From Dokdonia donghaensis DSW-1 (GTDB lineage Bacteria; Bacteroidota; Bacteroidia; Flavobacteriales; Flavobacteriaceae), in the NCBI RefSeq assembly GCF_001653755.1, contig NZ_CP015125.1, positions 1,931,501 through 1,995,500 of the forward strand: 64,000 nucleotides of DNA, given 5' to 3'. Under the pieces are notes generated by a model. That model was not told the DNA's origin. It saw only the letters and a program-made list of their open reading frames with translations, and did not search any database. The number at the start of each line of letters is the position of its first letter. The stretch's first letter is position 1. Shown here in pieces: positions 7,734 to 15,689 of the stretch. The translations under genes and the position numbers were made by a program.

Positions 7734-9398
7734 TTAATCTTTATCTATTATTGCTGGTAAAATATATTCACTTATCATCTTATCAACATTAGTATGGGCA
7801 CTGGGACTATTATATGCTGAAGCAGTTATAACGATGACAAATGGGATGTTTTTGAAAATAAAAATCTTATTTCCACCTCTTCCGCTACAATAAGATACTT
7901 CATATTCTTTGTCGTTATATTTATAGACTTTATTCCAAAATAAATAGCCATAGTAACCATTTTCTGTTGGTCGTTTTACTTGCTTAGCTAAGCTCTTTTC
8001 AACCCATTGTTTACTTAAAATTTGTTTACCATTCCATTTTCCATTATTCTTATATAATTGTCCGTATTTGGCAAAATCAATAGCTCTTAACTGTATCCCG
8101 CCAGCGGTATTACCAACTTTTTGAGGTGTGTATTGCCACTTATATTCAGTTATACCAAGAGGGTTAAATAGTTTTTTATCTGCGTAAGACACTAAACCAC
8201 TAGGGACAGATTGATGTATGACATCTCCTAGTACCACTACACCTGCTGTAAAATAAATGTAGTCTTCTCCTATGGTTCTACCTTGTTGCATAGGTAAATC
8301 AAGTGTAAATTTCACCCAATTTTTTGTAGGGTACATATTTTCTTCATTTCCAGGGTTACTATAGTCTGCATCATCACCAAGAAGCCCAGAACTCATTGTT
8401 AAAAGAGATTTTAAGGTTATAGCATCTTTTTTAGGACTATAATTATTAAAAGACTTTAGGTTGTAAAAATCTTTTAATAAGATGTTTTCGTTTTTTATGA
8501 AACCCTCTTGAATTGCAATTCCCATCATTGTTGAAGCAATAGTTTTACCCACAGATCTTGGGTCGTGCAAGCTATTTCTGTTTTCACCATTAAAGTATTC
8601 TTCTATTAAAAGCTTATTTTCTTTTATAACCACTATGCCATTAATATCTTCAAAACGTCCTTGTGCAATTTTTCTGTTTAGAGCTTCTATTTTAGTATTG
8701 TTGTAAGTGTCATTAGATAATTCCCAACCACTATCAGGTTGTATTTTTTGAATAGGGACAAAGCTTTTATCTATAAAGGCTTGTGTGTTAATAGTACCTT
8801 TTGCAAGAATCTCGCCTATCTTCAATGTATCTTCTTTTACATATGGTCTTACTTCGATACTTAAAGAATGATTGCCTTCTAAAAGAACATCTTGACCTCC
8901 TCCTAGTTTCATAAATTTTAACCACATAAACCAACCCCAAAAGTCAATTTGTGTGGGATAAACTAATGGTACTAGATGTTTGAGTTGGTTAGTTTTTGAG
9001 TCAATTGTTCCTGCTCCCTTGTTTAGGTTTTCTACATAAATCACTTCTCCATCAACTAAAAATGAGAACTGAAAATTTCCCTTATTTAATAATTGATCTT
9101 GTGATAAGTGTGGTGCTAGCGATTTAATACTTTCAATAAGGGGTTTTTCTAAAGTAAAGTCAATGCTGAGAAACTTATCTTTATTGAGAATAAAACTATT
9201 TGAATAATTATTTGATGTAGGCTTGTTTTCTTTAAAGTCAACTTTTGAAAAATGCAAATTCTCTATTTCATTTGTTTGAGAATTTTTTGCGGTTGATTGC
9301 GCCCTACCTTTGCAAGATATTATTAAACAAGCAAGGAGCACTAAGTAATAGTTTGAGTTCATAAATGTCATTAGATTTTTGATTGAAATATTCATCAA
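7734..9398 (-). CDS. Beta-lactamase-family serine hydrolase, probable lipoprotein
   Basis: 554 residues. The N-terminus carries a lipoprotein-like signal (YYLVLLACLIISC). About 200 residues of an uncharacterised domain follow, then a class C beta-lactamase/penicillin-binding-protein fold from about residue 240. The nucleophile motif SxxK is visible as PRSVGKTIAS, followed by the typical helix GIAIQEGFI and the block LKSLLTMSSGLLGDD. Later conserved pieces are GGIQLRAIDFAKYGQLY and the final GYLFWNK region. Such proteins are periplasmic esterases, peptidases or amidases; the substrate is unknown. It is downstream of a membrane AraC regulator (54 bp gap) in an AT-rich patch. Confidence 0.82.
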   Translation of the reverse strand: MMNISIKNLMTFMNSNYYLVLLACLIISCKGRAQSTAKNSQTNEIENLHFSKVDFKENKPTSNNYSNSFILNKDKFLSIDFTLEKPLIESIKSLAPHLSQDQLLNKGNFQFSFLVDGEVIYVENLNKGAGTIDSKTNQLKHLVPLVYPTQIDFWGWFMWLKFMKLGGGQDVLLEGNHSLSIEVRPYVKEDTLKIGEILAKGTINTQAFIDKSFVPIQKIQPDSGWELSNDTYNNTKIEALNRKIAQGRFEDINGIVVIKENKLLIEEYFNGENRNSLHDPRSVGKTIASTMMGIAIQEGFIKNENILLKDFYNLKSFNNYSPKKDAITLKSLLTMSSGLLGDDADYSNPGNEENMYPTKNWVKFTLDLPMQQGRTIGEDYIYFTAGVVVLGDVIHQSVPSGLVSYADKKLFNPLGITEYKWQYTPQKVGNTAGGIQLRAIDFAKYGQLYKNNGKWNGKQILSKQWVEKSLAKQVKRPTENGYYGYLFWNKVYKYNDKEYEVSYCSGRGGNKIFIFKNIPFVIVITASAYNSPSAHTNVDKMISEYILPAIIDKD

Positions 9399-9452
9399 AT
9401 CTAGTACTTAAGTAAAGTATCAAAAGCCCCATATTATAGAATGGCACTAGTT

Positions 9453-10616
9453 TTAATCCTTCTTAGGGGTACTTTTTATTGACTTTTTATAATATATAGG
9501 AGTTACGCCCGTAATATTTTTGAAAACCCTATTAAAAGTAGTTTTTGAATTGAAACCGCATTCATAAGACATTCCTAATAGCGTTATGTGATTGTATTTA
9601 TCACTGTGTAATTTATCAATAATGGCATTTACACGATATTCATTTACAAAGTCAGAAAAGTTTTTACCTAAGCCATCGTTTATTATTTTGGACAATAAAT
9701 TGGGATGTATATTGAGATTATCTGCCAGAGACTTTAATGTTAATTCTGAATTAAGGTAAAAAAGATTAGTTTCCATCTGTTCTTTAAGCCAAGATGCTTT
9801 GGTTAAGATTTCTTCAGAGGGATTTTTTGTGGTTTCTTGAGATGAGTTAGTCTTGTAAATATCATTTTGTTTGTTAGCCTCAAGTAAAATTATTTCAGGT
9901 CTTAAAAATGCTTCTGCACTAATCCAAATTGTTATAATAGAGAGTAGCATATAAATAGGGTAATAGTCACTTATATCTAATTGAAAATCATAGATTATAT
10001 AGTCTATAAACGTATAGGGCACTAATAAAAACCAAAGTATTGCAAATAAGATAAGTAATCTGTACAACCACCTTAAACTATATGCATCATTATTACTATA
10101 GTTTTTCTTGAGCCAAGAATGATAGGTTTTTATTAATCTAAGTGCATAAATACAATAGGTTATAATAGAGATAATTGCCAGAAGTTGAGTAATAGGCATT
10201 AGTATAAGATAAGTTTCTGTTTCTATACCAATAACATTATTTGAAAGAGCATCTTGACTAATAATAATATGTACGCATAGTTCTATAATTACAGGCAAGA
10301 AATGAATACTATCTCTCTTAGAAAGGTGGTAACTATAGTTAGTTGTCTTTTTTACATATAAATATAATAATGGACCAAGAGCTAAAGAATAGTTTAACGG
10401 TATTAAGTAAAAATGTGGTAGATAATTTGTTATTTGAAAATCTATACTCAATACCCATATATTCCAAAAAACAATAATGAACGTTACTAGGCCCAGTAAT
10501 ACATTAGCCTTTTGATTTATCCGCCTAGTGAAAATAAGTAGTAGCCCAAATGTGAAACCTATAAATACAGATGCTATTATAATAAGGTTAAAAAAATTTA
10601 AATTGAATTCACACAT
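9453..10616 (-). CDS. Membrane-bound AraC family regulator
   Basis: 387 residues. The N-terminal ~235 residues hold about seven hydrophobic helices (LIIIASVFIGFTFGLLLIF, LLGLVTFIIVFWNIWVLSI, LIPLNYSLALGPLLYLYVKK and others). The C-terminal ~100 residues are an AraC helix-turn-helix domain (LKSLADNLNIHPNLLSKIIN, then ITLLGMSYECGFNSKTTFNR and GVTPIYYKK). Proteins of this layout sense a membrane or periplasmic signal and act directly on DNA. The gene lies 54 bp upstream of the serine hydrolase on the same strand and probably regulates it. Codon use is strongly A/T-rich. Confidence 0.85.
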   Translation of the reverse strand: MCEFNLNFFNLIIIASVFIGFTFGLLLIFTRRINQKANVLLGLVTFIIVFWNIWVLSIDFQITNYLPHFYLIPLNYSLALGPLLYLYVKKTTNYSYHLSKRDSIHFLPVIIELCVHIIISQDALSNNVIGIETETYLILMPITQLLAIISIITYCIYALRLIKTYHSWLKKNYSNNDAYSLRWLYRLLILFAILWFLLVPYTFIDYIIYDFQLDISDYYPIYMLLSIITIWISAEAFLRPEIILLEANKQNDIYKTNSSQETTKNPSEEILTKASWLKEQMETNLFYLNSELTLKSLADNLNIHPNLLSKIINDGLGKNFSDFVNEYRVNAIIDKLHSDKYNHITLLGMSYECGFNSKTTFNRVFKNITGVTPIYYKKSIKSTPKKD

Positions 10617-10690
10617 TAATAAATGACGTTCTTTTTACAATACGAAGCTTATCAAAAGCTAGCCTTTGATAACGTGATTAGTAAAACACT

Positions 10691-10742
10691 CTTGGTTTTA
10701 ATTTGTAAAGCTCGTTGTACAACTGGCCACTTTAAAACCAAG
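10691..10742. repeat. Inverted repeat with 11-bp arms
   Basis: Perfect arms CTTGGTTTTAA and TTAAAACCAAG enclose 30 nt that contain a second palindrome, GTTGTACAAC. There is no T-run, so it is not a simple terminator. Confidence 0.7.
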
Positions 10743-10877
10743 CGAAGCTCCCGGTAACGACCGGGATTGCTAGATAGCCTGTATTGTTTTGTTGTTTAAT
10801 TGATTGGCTTAAATATACACTTATTTAAGACGCTATGGTTTTATCTTCGGGTGGCTCAATTTTTCTGGAGGGGATCC

Positions 10878-10893
10878 CGCTTTCGCGAAAGCG
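10878..10893. repeat. Dispersed 16-bp palindrome, copy 3
   Basis: Exact CGCTTTCGCGAAAGCG followed by TAC. Intergenic. Confidence 0.95.
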
Positions 10894-10993
10894 TACATAG
10901 AACTATAACCGCCTCAATTCAATTTCTACCACCTTAATGGCAACTAGTATAATAGCAATTACAGCCTCCAGTCCATCGCAAAAAATAAGCCAT

Positions 10994-11024
10994 AAAAAAA
11001 GCCTCCCAAGATTAAAAGGAGGCT
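10994..11024 (-). terminator. Terminator of the DUF4293 gene
   Basis: Read on the minus strand, AGCCTCC / GGAGGCT arms (11000-11006, 11018-11024) are followed by a run of seven T. It lies 34 bp past the stop of the DUF4293 gene. Confidence 0.85.
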
Positions 11025-11057
11025 TCTACGCACTAATAAAACTAAGATTTTATAAGT

Positions 11058-11468
11058 CTATCGTAATCTATCTACAGATTTTACAAGATCTTCATCGCGC
11101 TTGATTGCCTTGTTTGCCAAGACTAGTAAAACGATAGAAACAAGCGGAATGATCATCCCAATACCCTTCTCAAGAACCGCCGTCCCTCCAGATAAGATTT
11201 GTGATCGATATACCAATACACCTAATAAAACAAAGTTTAATAAGATATTAAGACGTCCTAAGACGAATTGGTTTTGTCTTTTGCTCCATAAAAATATGGA
11301 AATAAATGAAAGTACAGCACTTACACTAAAAAGAGTAATGTAAAGTACCTCATCTGCAGCCCATACAGCTTCACCCGTAGCATCTGCATAAAGGCTAAAG
11401 GCATACGGCAAGCCTAAAGAGGCCAGCGCTGCAAGTAATAAATAAACGGTTTGAATACGTTGTATCAA
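11058..11468 (-). CDS. DUF4293 family membrane protein
   Basis: Four hydrophobic helices (TVYLLLAALASLGLPYAFSL, VLYITLFSVSAVLSFISIFL, LNILLNFVLLGVLVY, IGMIIPLVSIVLLVLANKA) and the starting block IQRIQTVYLLLA are characteristic of the Bacteroidota DUF4293 family. Members usually begin at that block, so I place the start at the TTG at 11468. The frame could also begin at another TTG at 11495. No ATG is available, so start codon use is unusual. It is divergent from rho by about 200 bp, and a terminator follows. The function of the family is unknown. Confidence 0.8.
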   Translation of the reverse strand: MIQRIQTVYLLLAALASLGLPYAFSLYADATGEAVWAADEVLYITLFSVSAVLSFISIFLWSKRQNQFVLGRLNILLNFVLLGVLVYRSQILSGGTAVLEKGIGMIIPLVSIVLLVLANKAIKRDEDLVKSVDRLR

Positions 11469-11668
11469 ATCTTTTACATTTTTATATACCAGCAAAAATA
11501 AGTTTCATTTTGTGATATTGCTAAGAAAACTTTAAAAATAAAATTGTATCATTGTTGTATAATATCATAACAAGCTCTCCGCTTGTTATTTAATTACTTC
11601 AATATTCGTATCAAATTCTTCTTTTGGTACATAATAATCACTCGATTTTTAATTTACTACATTATTAG

Positions 11669-13390
11669 ATGTTTGACATTTCAGAATTAAAAGCAAAGAA
11701 GCTTCCCGAGCTTCAAGAAATTGCAAAAGGGATAAACGTTCCTAAGTTTAGATCCTTAAAAAAACTAGATCTAGTTTATAAAATACTAGACCTGCAAGCT
11801 GCAGACCCAAAAAAGGTAGAGGCCGTAGTGCCAAAAGGTAAGGAAGAAGCTGCTCCAGCACCTAAGCCTAAGCAAGAGCGTAAGCCACGTACACCTAGAG
11901 CACCTAAGGCTACTACAGAGGCAAAAGCTACCACTCCAGAAGACAAAAAAGAAGCCCCAGCACAAAAAGAGGCTCCAGCAAAGAAGGAAGCCGTAAAGCG
12001 TGAGCCAGCAAAAGCTAAGGTAAAAGACACAGAAGAGACAAAGACACCTCAAAAACGCGACAACCATAAGGAAAAGCGTTCTAACAATAATGATAAGCGT
12101 TCTAGCAATGACAACCGTCAAAGCAATGATAAGCGCTCATCTCGCGATAATAATCGCAACAATAATAACAACCGCAATAACAACCGTAGTAACCGTAACC
12201 AGAAGGATGGTAATACACACGGTAACAACGGTAATAAGGATAATCGCAACCGCTACCGCGAGCCAGATTATGAGTTTGAAGGTATTATAGAAAGCGAGGG
12301 AGTACTAGATATTATGCAAGATGGTTACGGCTTTTTACGTAGCTCAGATTATAATTACCTAGCCTCACCAGATGATATTTATGTATCACAATCACAAATA
12401 CGCCTCTTTGGTCTCAAAACCGGAGATACTGTACTAGGTGTGATACGCCCACCAAAAGAGGGAGAAAAATATTTCCCACTCATAAAGGTAAGTCGTATTA
12501 ACGGTCTCAACCCTAACATAGTGAGAGATCGTGTCTCTTTTGAGCACCTCACACCGTTATTCCCTACAGAGAAATTTAACCTAGCAGAGCGTCAAGCCAG
12601 CATTTCTACACGAGTGATGGATATGTTTGCACCTATAGGTAAAGGGCAGCGTGGTATGATAGTATCACAGCCTAAAACGGGTAAAACAATGTTACTTAAA
12701 GACGTGGCAAATGCCATTGCTGCAAACCATCCAGAGGTATACCAGATTGTACTCCTTATAGATGAACGACCAGAAGAGGTAACAGATATGCAACGTAATG
12801 TAAAGGGAGAGGTTGTAGCCTCTACCTTTGATAAAGAAGCACACGAGCACGTAAAAGTGGCAAACATTGTACTTGAGAAGGCAAAACGCCTCGTAGAGTG
12901 TGGTCACGATGTAGTAATACTACTAGATTCTATCACACGTCTCGCAAGAGCATATAACACCGTACAGCCAGCTTCTGGTAAGATACTTTCAGGAGGGGTA
13001 GACGCAAATGCACTACATAAACCTAAGCGTTTCTTTGGAGCAGCACGTAATATAGAAGGTGGAGGATCACTCTCTATCATAGCGACAGCACTTACAGAGA
13101 CCGGTTCAAAAATGGACGAAGTAATCTTTGAAGAGTTTAAAGGTACCGGTAATATGGAGCTACAGCTGGATCGCAATATTGCAAACCGCCGTATCTTCCC
13201 AGCTATAGATCTTACCTCTTCATCTACACGTCGTGATGACTTACTACACAGTAAAGACACCTCACAACGCCTGTGGGTATTACGTAAGTATCTAGCAGAT
13301 ATGAACCCAGTAGAGGCAATGCAGTTTATGAGTGATCGTATACGTAGCACAAAAAATAATGAAGAATTCTTGATTTCTATGAATCAGTAA
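11669..13390 (+). CDS. rho: Transcription termination factor Rho
   Basis: The 573-residue ATP-dependent RNA translocase ends transcription at Rho-dependent sites. The N-terminal Rho domain (FDISELKAKKLPELQEIAKG) is followed by about 140 residues of low-complexity Lys/Pro/Ala and then Asn/Arg/Asp-rich sequence (residues about 60-195). The RNA-binding cold-shock-like domain comes next (GVLDIMQDGYGFLRSSDYNY), then the RecA-like motor with Walker A SQPKTGKTMLLKDVA, Walker B VVILLDSITRLARAY and the Q/R loops (IEGGGSLSIIATALTETGSK). Such a disordered N-terminal insert is known in Bacteroidota Rho. The start is ATG at 11669, and a strong terminator follows. Confidence 0.97.
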   Translation: MFDISELKAKKLPELQEIAKGINVPKFRSLKKLDLVYKILDLQAADPKKVEAVVPKGKEEAAPAPKPKQERKPRTPRAPKATTEAKATTPEDKKEAPAQKEAPAKKEAVKREPAKAKVKDTEETKTPQKRDNHKEKRSNNNDKRSSNDNRQSNDKRSSRDNNRNNNNNRNNNRSNRNQKDGNTHGNNGNKDNRNRYREPDYEFEGIIESEGVLDIMQDGYGFLRSSDYNYLASPDDIYVSQSQIRLFGLKTGDTVLGVIRPPKEGEKYFPLIKVSRINGLNPNIVRDRVSFEHLTPLFPTEKFNLAERQASISTRVMDMFAPIGKGQRGMIVSQPKTGKTMLLKDVANAIAANHPEVYQIVLLIDERPEEVTDMQRNVKGEVVASTFDKEAHEHVKVANIVLEKAKRLVECGHDVVILLDSITRLARAYNTVQPASGKILSGGVDANALHKPKRFFGAARNIEGGGSLSIIATALTETGSKMDEVIFEEFKGTGNMELQLDRNIANRRIFPAIDLTSSSTRRDDLLHSKDTSQRLWVLRKYLADMNPVEAMQFMSDRIRSTKNNEEFLISMNQ

Positions 13391-13410
13391 GACCACTTCA
13401 TAACCCTTAT

Positions 13411-13447
13411 AAAAAAACCTCTTGAGCTTTCTCAAGAGGTTTTTTTG
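13411..13447 (+). terminator. Intrinsic terminator of rho
   Basis: An 11-bp stem AACCTCTTGAG / CTCAAGAGGTT (13417-13427, 13431-13441) with a 3-nt loop, A-run before and T-run after. The flanking A and T runs mean it could work in both directions. Confidence 0.9.
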
Positions 13448-13786
13448 TTGAACGTGTTCTGTTAAGGAGCACTAGGGCAGGAGCATCTCGTTAAAAGTAG
13501 TATCCCGCTTTACATTGCAATTCCTCATTGCGCTGCGCTACATTGCGGGATTTTCATTACAATCGGGGCTAGCGAGTAGGGATATGGCATTTTTTCTAAA
13601 TGAAGATGTGAGTTTATATATAGGGTGGTATAAGTAATTTGTTGCATATCAATATGTTGAATTGTCTATGGGCTATGGGTAAATGTAAAAGCAATGCTAA
13701 AATTGTTGCTCAGCTCAAAAATTTACTTACTTTTGCCCATTAGTCTAGTAATCCCATAGATTAATAGATGTATATTAGACAAAACA
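13448..13786. other. Intergenic region with a hairpin and the cys promoter
   Basis: There is no gene. An imperfect palindromic segment has outer arms ATCCCGC (13502-13508) and GCGGGAT (13545-13551), with internal repeats of ATTGC; its role is unknown. The last 80 bp hold the promoter of the sulfate-assimilation operon. Confidence 0.5.
13706..13735 (+). promoter_or_regulatory. Promoter of the cys operon (TTG-N19-TACTTTTG)
   Basis: TTG at 13706-13708, exactly 19 nt, then TACTTTTG at 13728-13735. This is a full match to the flavobacterial vegetative consensus TTG-N19-TANNTTTG, 51 bp before the DUF2061 start codon. Confidence 0.75.
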
Positions 13787-14062
13787 ATGATTTTAGATCA
13801 AATCTTTTTACAAAGAGACAAAGAGAAAAGTAAATCATACCAAAAAGATAAAACTTCAGAAAAGCCTATGCGTAGTATCGTAAAGGCACTAAGCTGGAGA
13901 CTCGTTGGTACATTAGATACTCTTTTTGTTTCATACCTATTAACAGGGGAGTGGTTACTAGCCACTTCTATTGCCTCTATTGATTTTTTAACAAAACTTA
14001 TTCTTTACTTTGCGCACGAGCGCATCTGGAATAAAATTAACTGGGGAAAAACCGCATCATAA
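13787..14062 (+). CDS. DUF2061 family membrane protein
   Basis: 91 residues with a charged N-terminus (RDKEKSKSYQKDKTSEK), then the DUF2061 domain starting KPMRSIVKALSWRLVGTLDT with two hydrophobic helices (TLFVSYLLTGEWLLATSIAS, LTKLILYFAHERIWNKI). DUF2061 proteins are often encoded beside sulfate-assimilation genes, as here: cysH starts 2 bp after this stop. It probably has a membrane role linked to sulfur uptake or assimilation, but that is only context. First gene of the operon, 51 bp after a consensus promoter. Confidence 0.82.
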   Translation: MILDQIFLQRDKEKSKSYQKDKTSEKPMRSIVKALSWRLVGTLDTLFVSYLLTGEWLLATSIASIDFLTKLILYFAHERIWNKINWGKTAS

Positions 14063-14064
14063 CT

Positions 14065-14685
14065 ATGTACACAGCAAGTGATATAGACGCCCTCAACGCG
14101 CGCTTTGCAACTGCAACGCCGCAAGAGGTAATAAGCTACGCCATAGCACAGGCTAGCAAAGCTATTATAACAACAAATTTTAGACCCTACGAGGGAGTAT
14201 TGCTACACGCAGTGACACAAGTAGCACCACAACTGCCTGTTGTATGGTGTGACTCAGGTTATAACACAAAAGCAACCTACACACACGCGCAAGAGCTTAT
14301 AGAGACGCTAGACTTACAAATAGACCTTTACGTGCCTAAACAAACGAGGGCTCACAGAGATATCCTTATGGGTATCCCATCTATAGATGACCCACAGCAC
14401 GCAGTGTTTACAGAACAAGTAAAGATTGAACCATTTACTAGAGCAATGGGGACACAAAAGCCAGATGTGTGGTTTACAAACTTACGCAAGGGGCAAACTG
14501 CTCTACGTGACTCGCTGGATATATTTAGTGTAAGTAAAGCAGGCGTACTTAAAGTGAGTCCGTTTTATAATTATAGTGATAGTGATCTAGATGTCTACCT
14601 TAAGGAGCATAATCTTCCTAACGAGACAGATTATTATGATCCTACAAAAGTGCTAGCACACCGTGAGTGCGGCATACACCTTTAA
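14065..14685 (+). CDS. cysH: Phosphoadenylylsulfate reductase (CysH family)
   Basis: It reduces activated sulfate (PAPS or APS) to sulfite with thioredoxin. The 206-residue protein shows the PP-loop-like fold with LPVVWCDSGYNTKATY and FTNLRKGQTALRDSLDIFSV, and ends in the catalytic-cysteine tail HRECGIHL. The paired cysteines (CC and CxxC) that bind the 4Fe-4S cluster in APS reductases are absent, so it looks like the PAPS-using type, which would need an APS kinase not found in the window. It is tightly packed between DUF2061 (2 bp) and cysD (7 bp). Confidence 0.88.
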   Translation: MYTASDIDALNARFATATPQEVISYAIAQASKAIITTNFRPYEGVLLHAVTQVAPQLPVVWCDSGYNTKATYTHAQELIETLDLQIDLYVPKQTRAHRDILMGIPSIDDPQHAVFTEQVKIEPFTRAMGTQKPDVWFTNLRKGQTALRDSLDIFSVSKAGVLKVSPFYNYSDSDLDVYLKEHNLPNETDYYDPTKVLAHRECGIHL

Positions 14686-14692
14686 AAAAATT

Positions 14693-15625
14693 ATGGATAC
14701 TACAACACAACCTATTACAGATACTAAGGCTACGCTTGCACTAAATCCATTAGAGAGTGAGGCGGTTTACATTTTTAGAGAAGTCGTAGCTCAGTTTGAC
14801 CGTCCGGTGTTATTATTTTCTGGAGGGAAAGACAGTATAACGCTTGTACGACTAGCACAAAAAGCCTTTTTTCCGGCTAAGATTCCTTTTCCATTATTAC
14901 ATATAGATACTGGACACAACTTCCCAGAGACAATTGCCTTTAGAGATAAGCTTGTAAAAGAGCTAGGTCTTGAGCTTATAGTGCGTAACGTACAAGATGC
15001 TATAGATGAAGGTAGGGTGATAGAAGAGACTGGTAAATATGCCAGTCGTAATATGTTGCAAACCACCACACTTCTAGATGCGCTAGAGGAGTTTAAATTT
15101 GATGCGGCTATAGGTGGTGCACGTCGTGATGAGGAAAAAGCAAGAGCTAAGGAACGTATTTTTTCTGTGCGTGATGATTTTGGACAGTGGGATGAAAAAA
15201 ACCAGCGTCCAGAGTTATTTAACTTCTTAAACGGAAATATTGATCACGGTCAGAATGTACGCGTGTTTCCTATAAGTAACTGGACAGAACTAGATGTGTG
15301 GAGCTATATTGCTTCAGAAAAAATAGAAATTCCTAGCATCTATTTTGCACACCAGCGCAAGACCTTCTTAAGAGATGGTATGTTATGGTCTGCACAAGAT
15401 GATGTAGTTTTTAGAGCAGAAGATGAAGAGGTTGTAGAGCACACAGTGCGTTTTAGAACGGTAGGTGATATGTCGTGTACAGCAGCAGTACTCTCTACAG
15501 CAGACACTATTGAGAAAGTAGTAGGAGAGATACGTACCTCTACCATTTCAGAACGAGGTGCTCGTATTGATGACAAGCGCTCCGAGGCCGCAATGGAAAA
15601 ACGTAAACAACAGGGATACTTCTAG
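14693..15625 (+). CDS. cysD: Sulfate adenylyltransferase subunit 2
   Basis: The small subunit of ATP sulfurylase makes adenylylsulfate from ATP and sulfate with CysN. It contains the PP-loop LLFSGGKDSITLVRLA, the LLHIDTGHNFPETIAFRD block, GGARRDEEKARAKERIFSVR and the C-terminal RTVGDMSCT. The frame is open back to a GTG at 14663 inside cysH, but the ATG at 14693 (MDTTTQPITD), 7 nt after cysH, fits family length (310 residues) and is chosen. Confidence 0.96.
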   Translation: MDTTTQPITDTKATLALNPLESEAVYIFREVVAQFDRPVLLFSGGKDSITLVRLAQKAFFPAKIPFPLLHIDTGHNFPETIAFRDKLVKELGLELIVRNVQDAIDEGRVIEETGKYASRNMLQTTTLLDALEEFKFDAAIGGARRDEEKARAKERIFSVRDDFGQWDEKNQRPELFNFLNGNIDHGQNVRVFPISNWTELDVWSYIASEKIEIPSIYFAHQRKTFLRDGMLWSAQDDVVFRAEDEEVVEHTVRFRTVGDMSCTAAVLSTADTIEKVVGEIRTSTISERGARIDDKRSEAAMEKRKQQGYF

Positions 15626-15641
15626 GAGGTAAGGCTGTTTA

Positions 15642-15657
15642 ACTTTTCGCTAAAGCG
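15642..15657. repeat. Degenerate copy of the 16-bp palindrome
   Basis: 12 of 16 positions match, followed by TAA as in good copies (ACTTTTCGCTAAAGCG). It lies between cysD and cysN and is possibly a decayed or nascent copy. Confidence 0.4.
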
Positions 15658-15689
15658 TAAAAGAAATTCAAAGATTAAGACACAATACA

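Larger units (their letters stand above)
10617..11057. other. 441-bp intergenic region with a run of hairpins
   Basis: There is no gene. Three inverted repeats lie close together: 10649-10656 with 10665-10672 (TTATCAAA/TTTGATAA); 10691-10701 with 10732-10742 (CTTGGTTTTAA/TTAAAACCAAG), whose loop contains the palindrome GTTGTACAAC at 10714-10723; and 10750-10754 with 10761-10765 (CCCGG/CCGGG). A copy of the 16-bp palindrome and the DUF4293 terminator follow. Origin unclear. Confidence 0.6.

Noticed and set aside
10649..10765. Integron attC site
   Set aside because: The hairpins lack the conserved core sites of attC, and no integrase is present.
14663..14692. GTG start of cysD inside cysH
   Set aside because: It would add ten residues not typical of CysD. 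The ATG at 14693 follows cysH by 7 nt, as expected in an operon.
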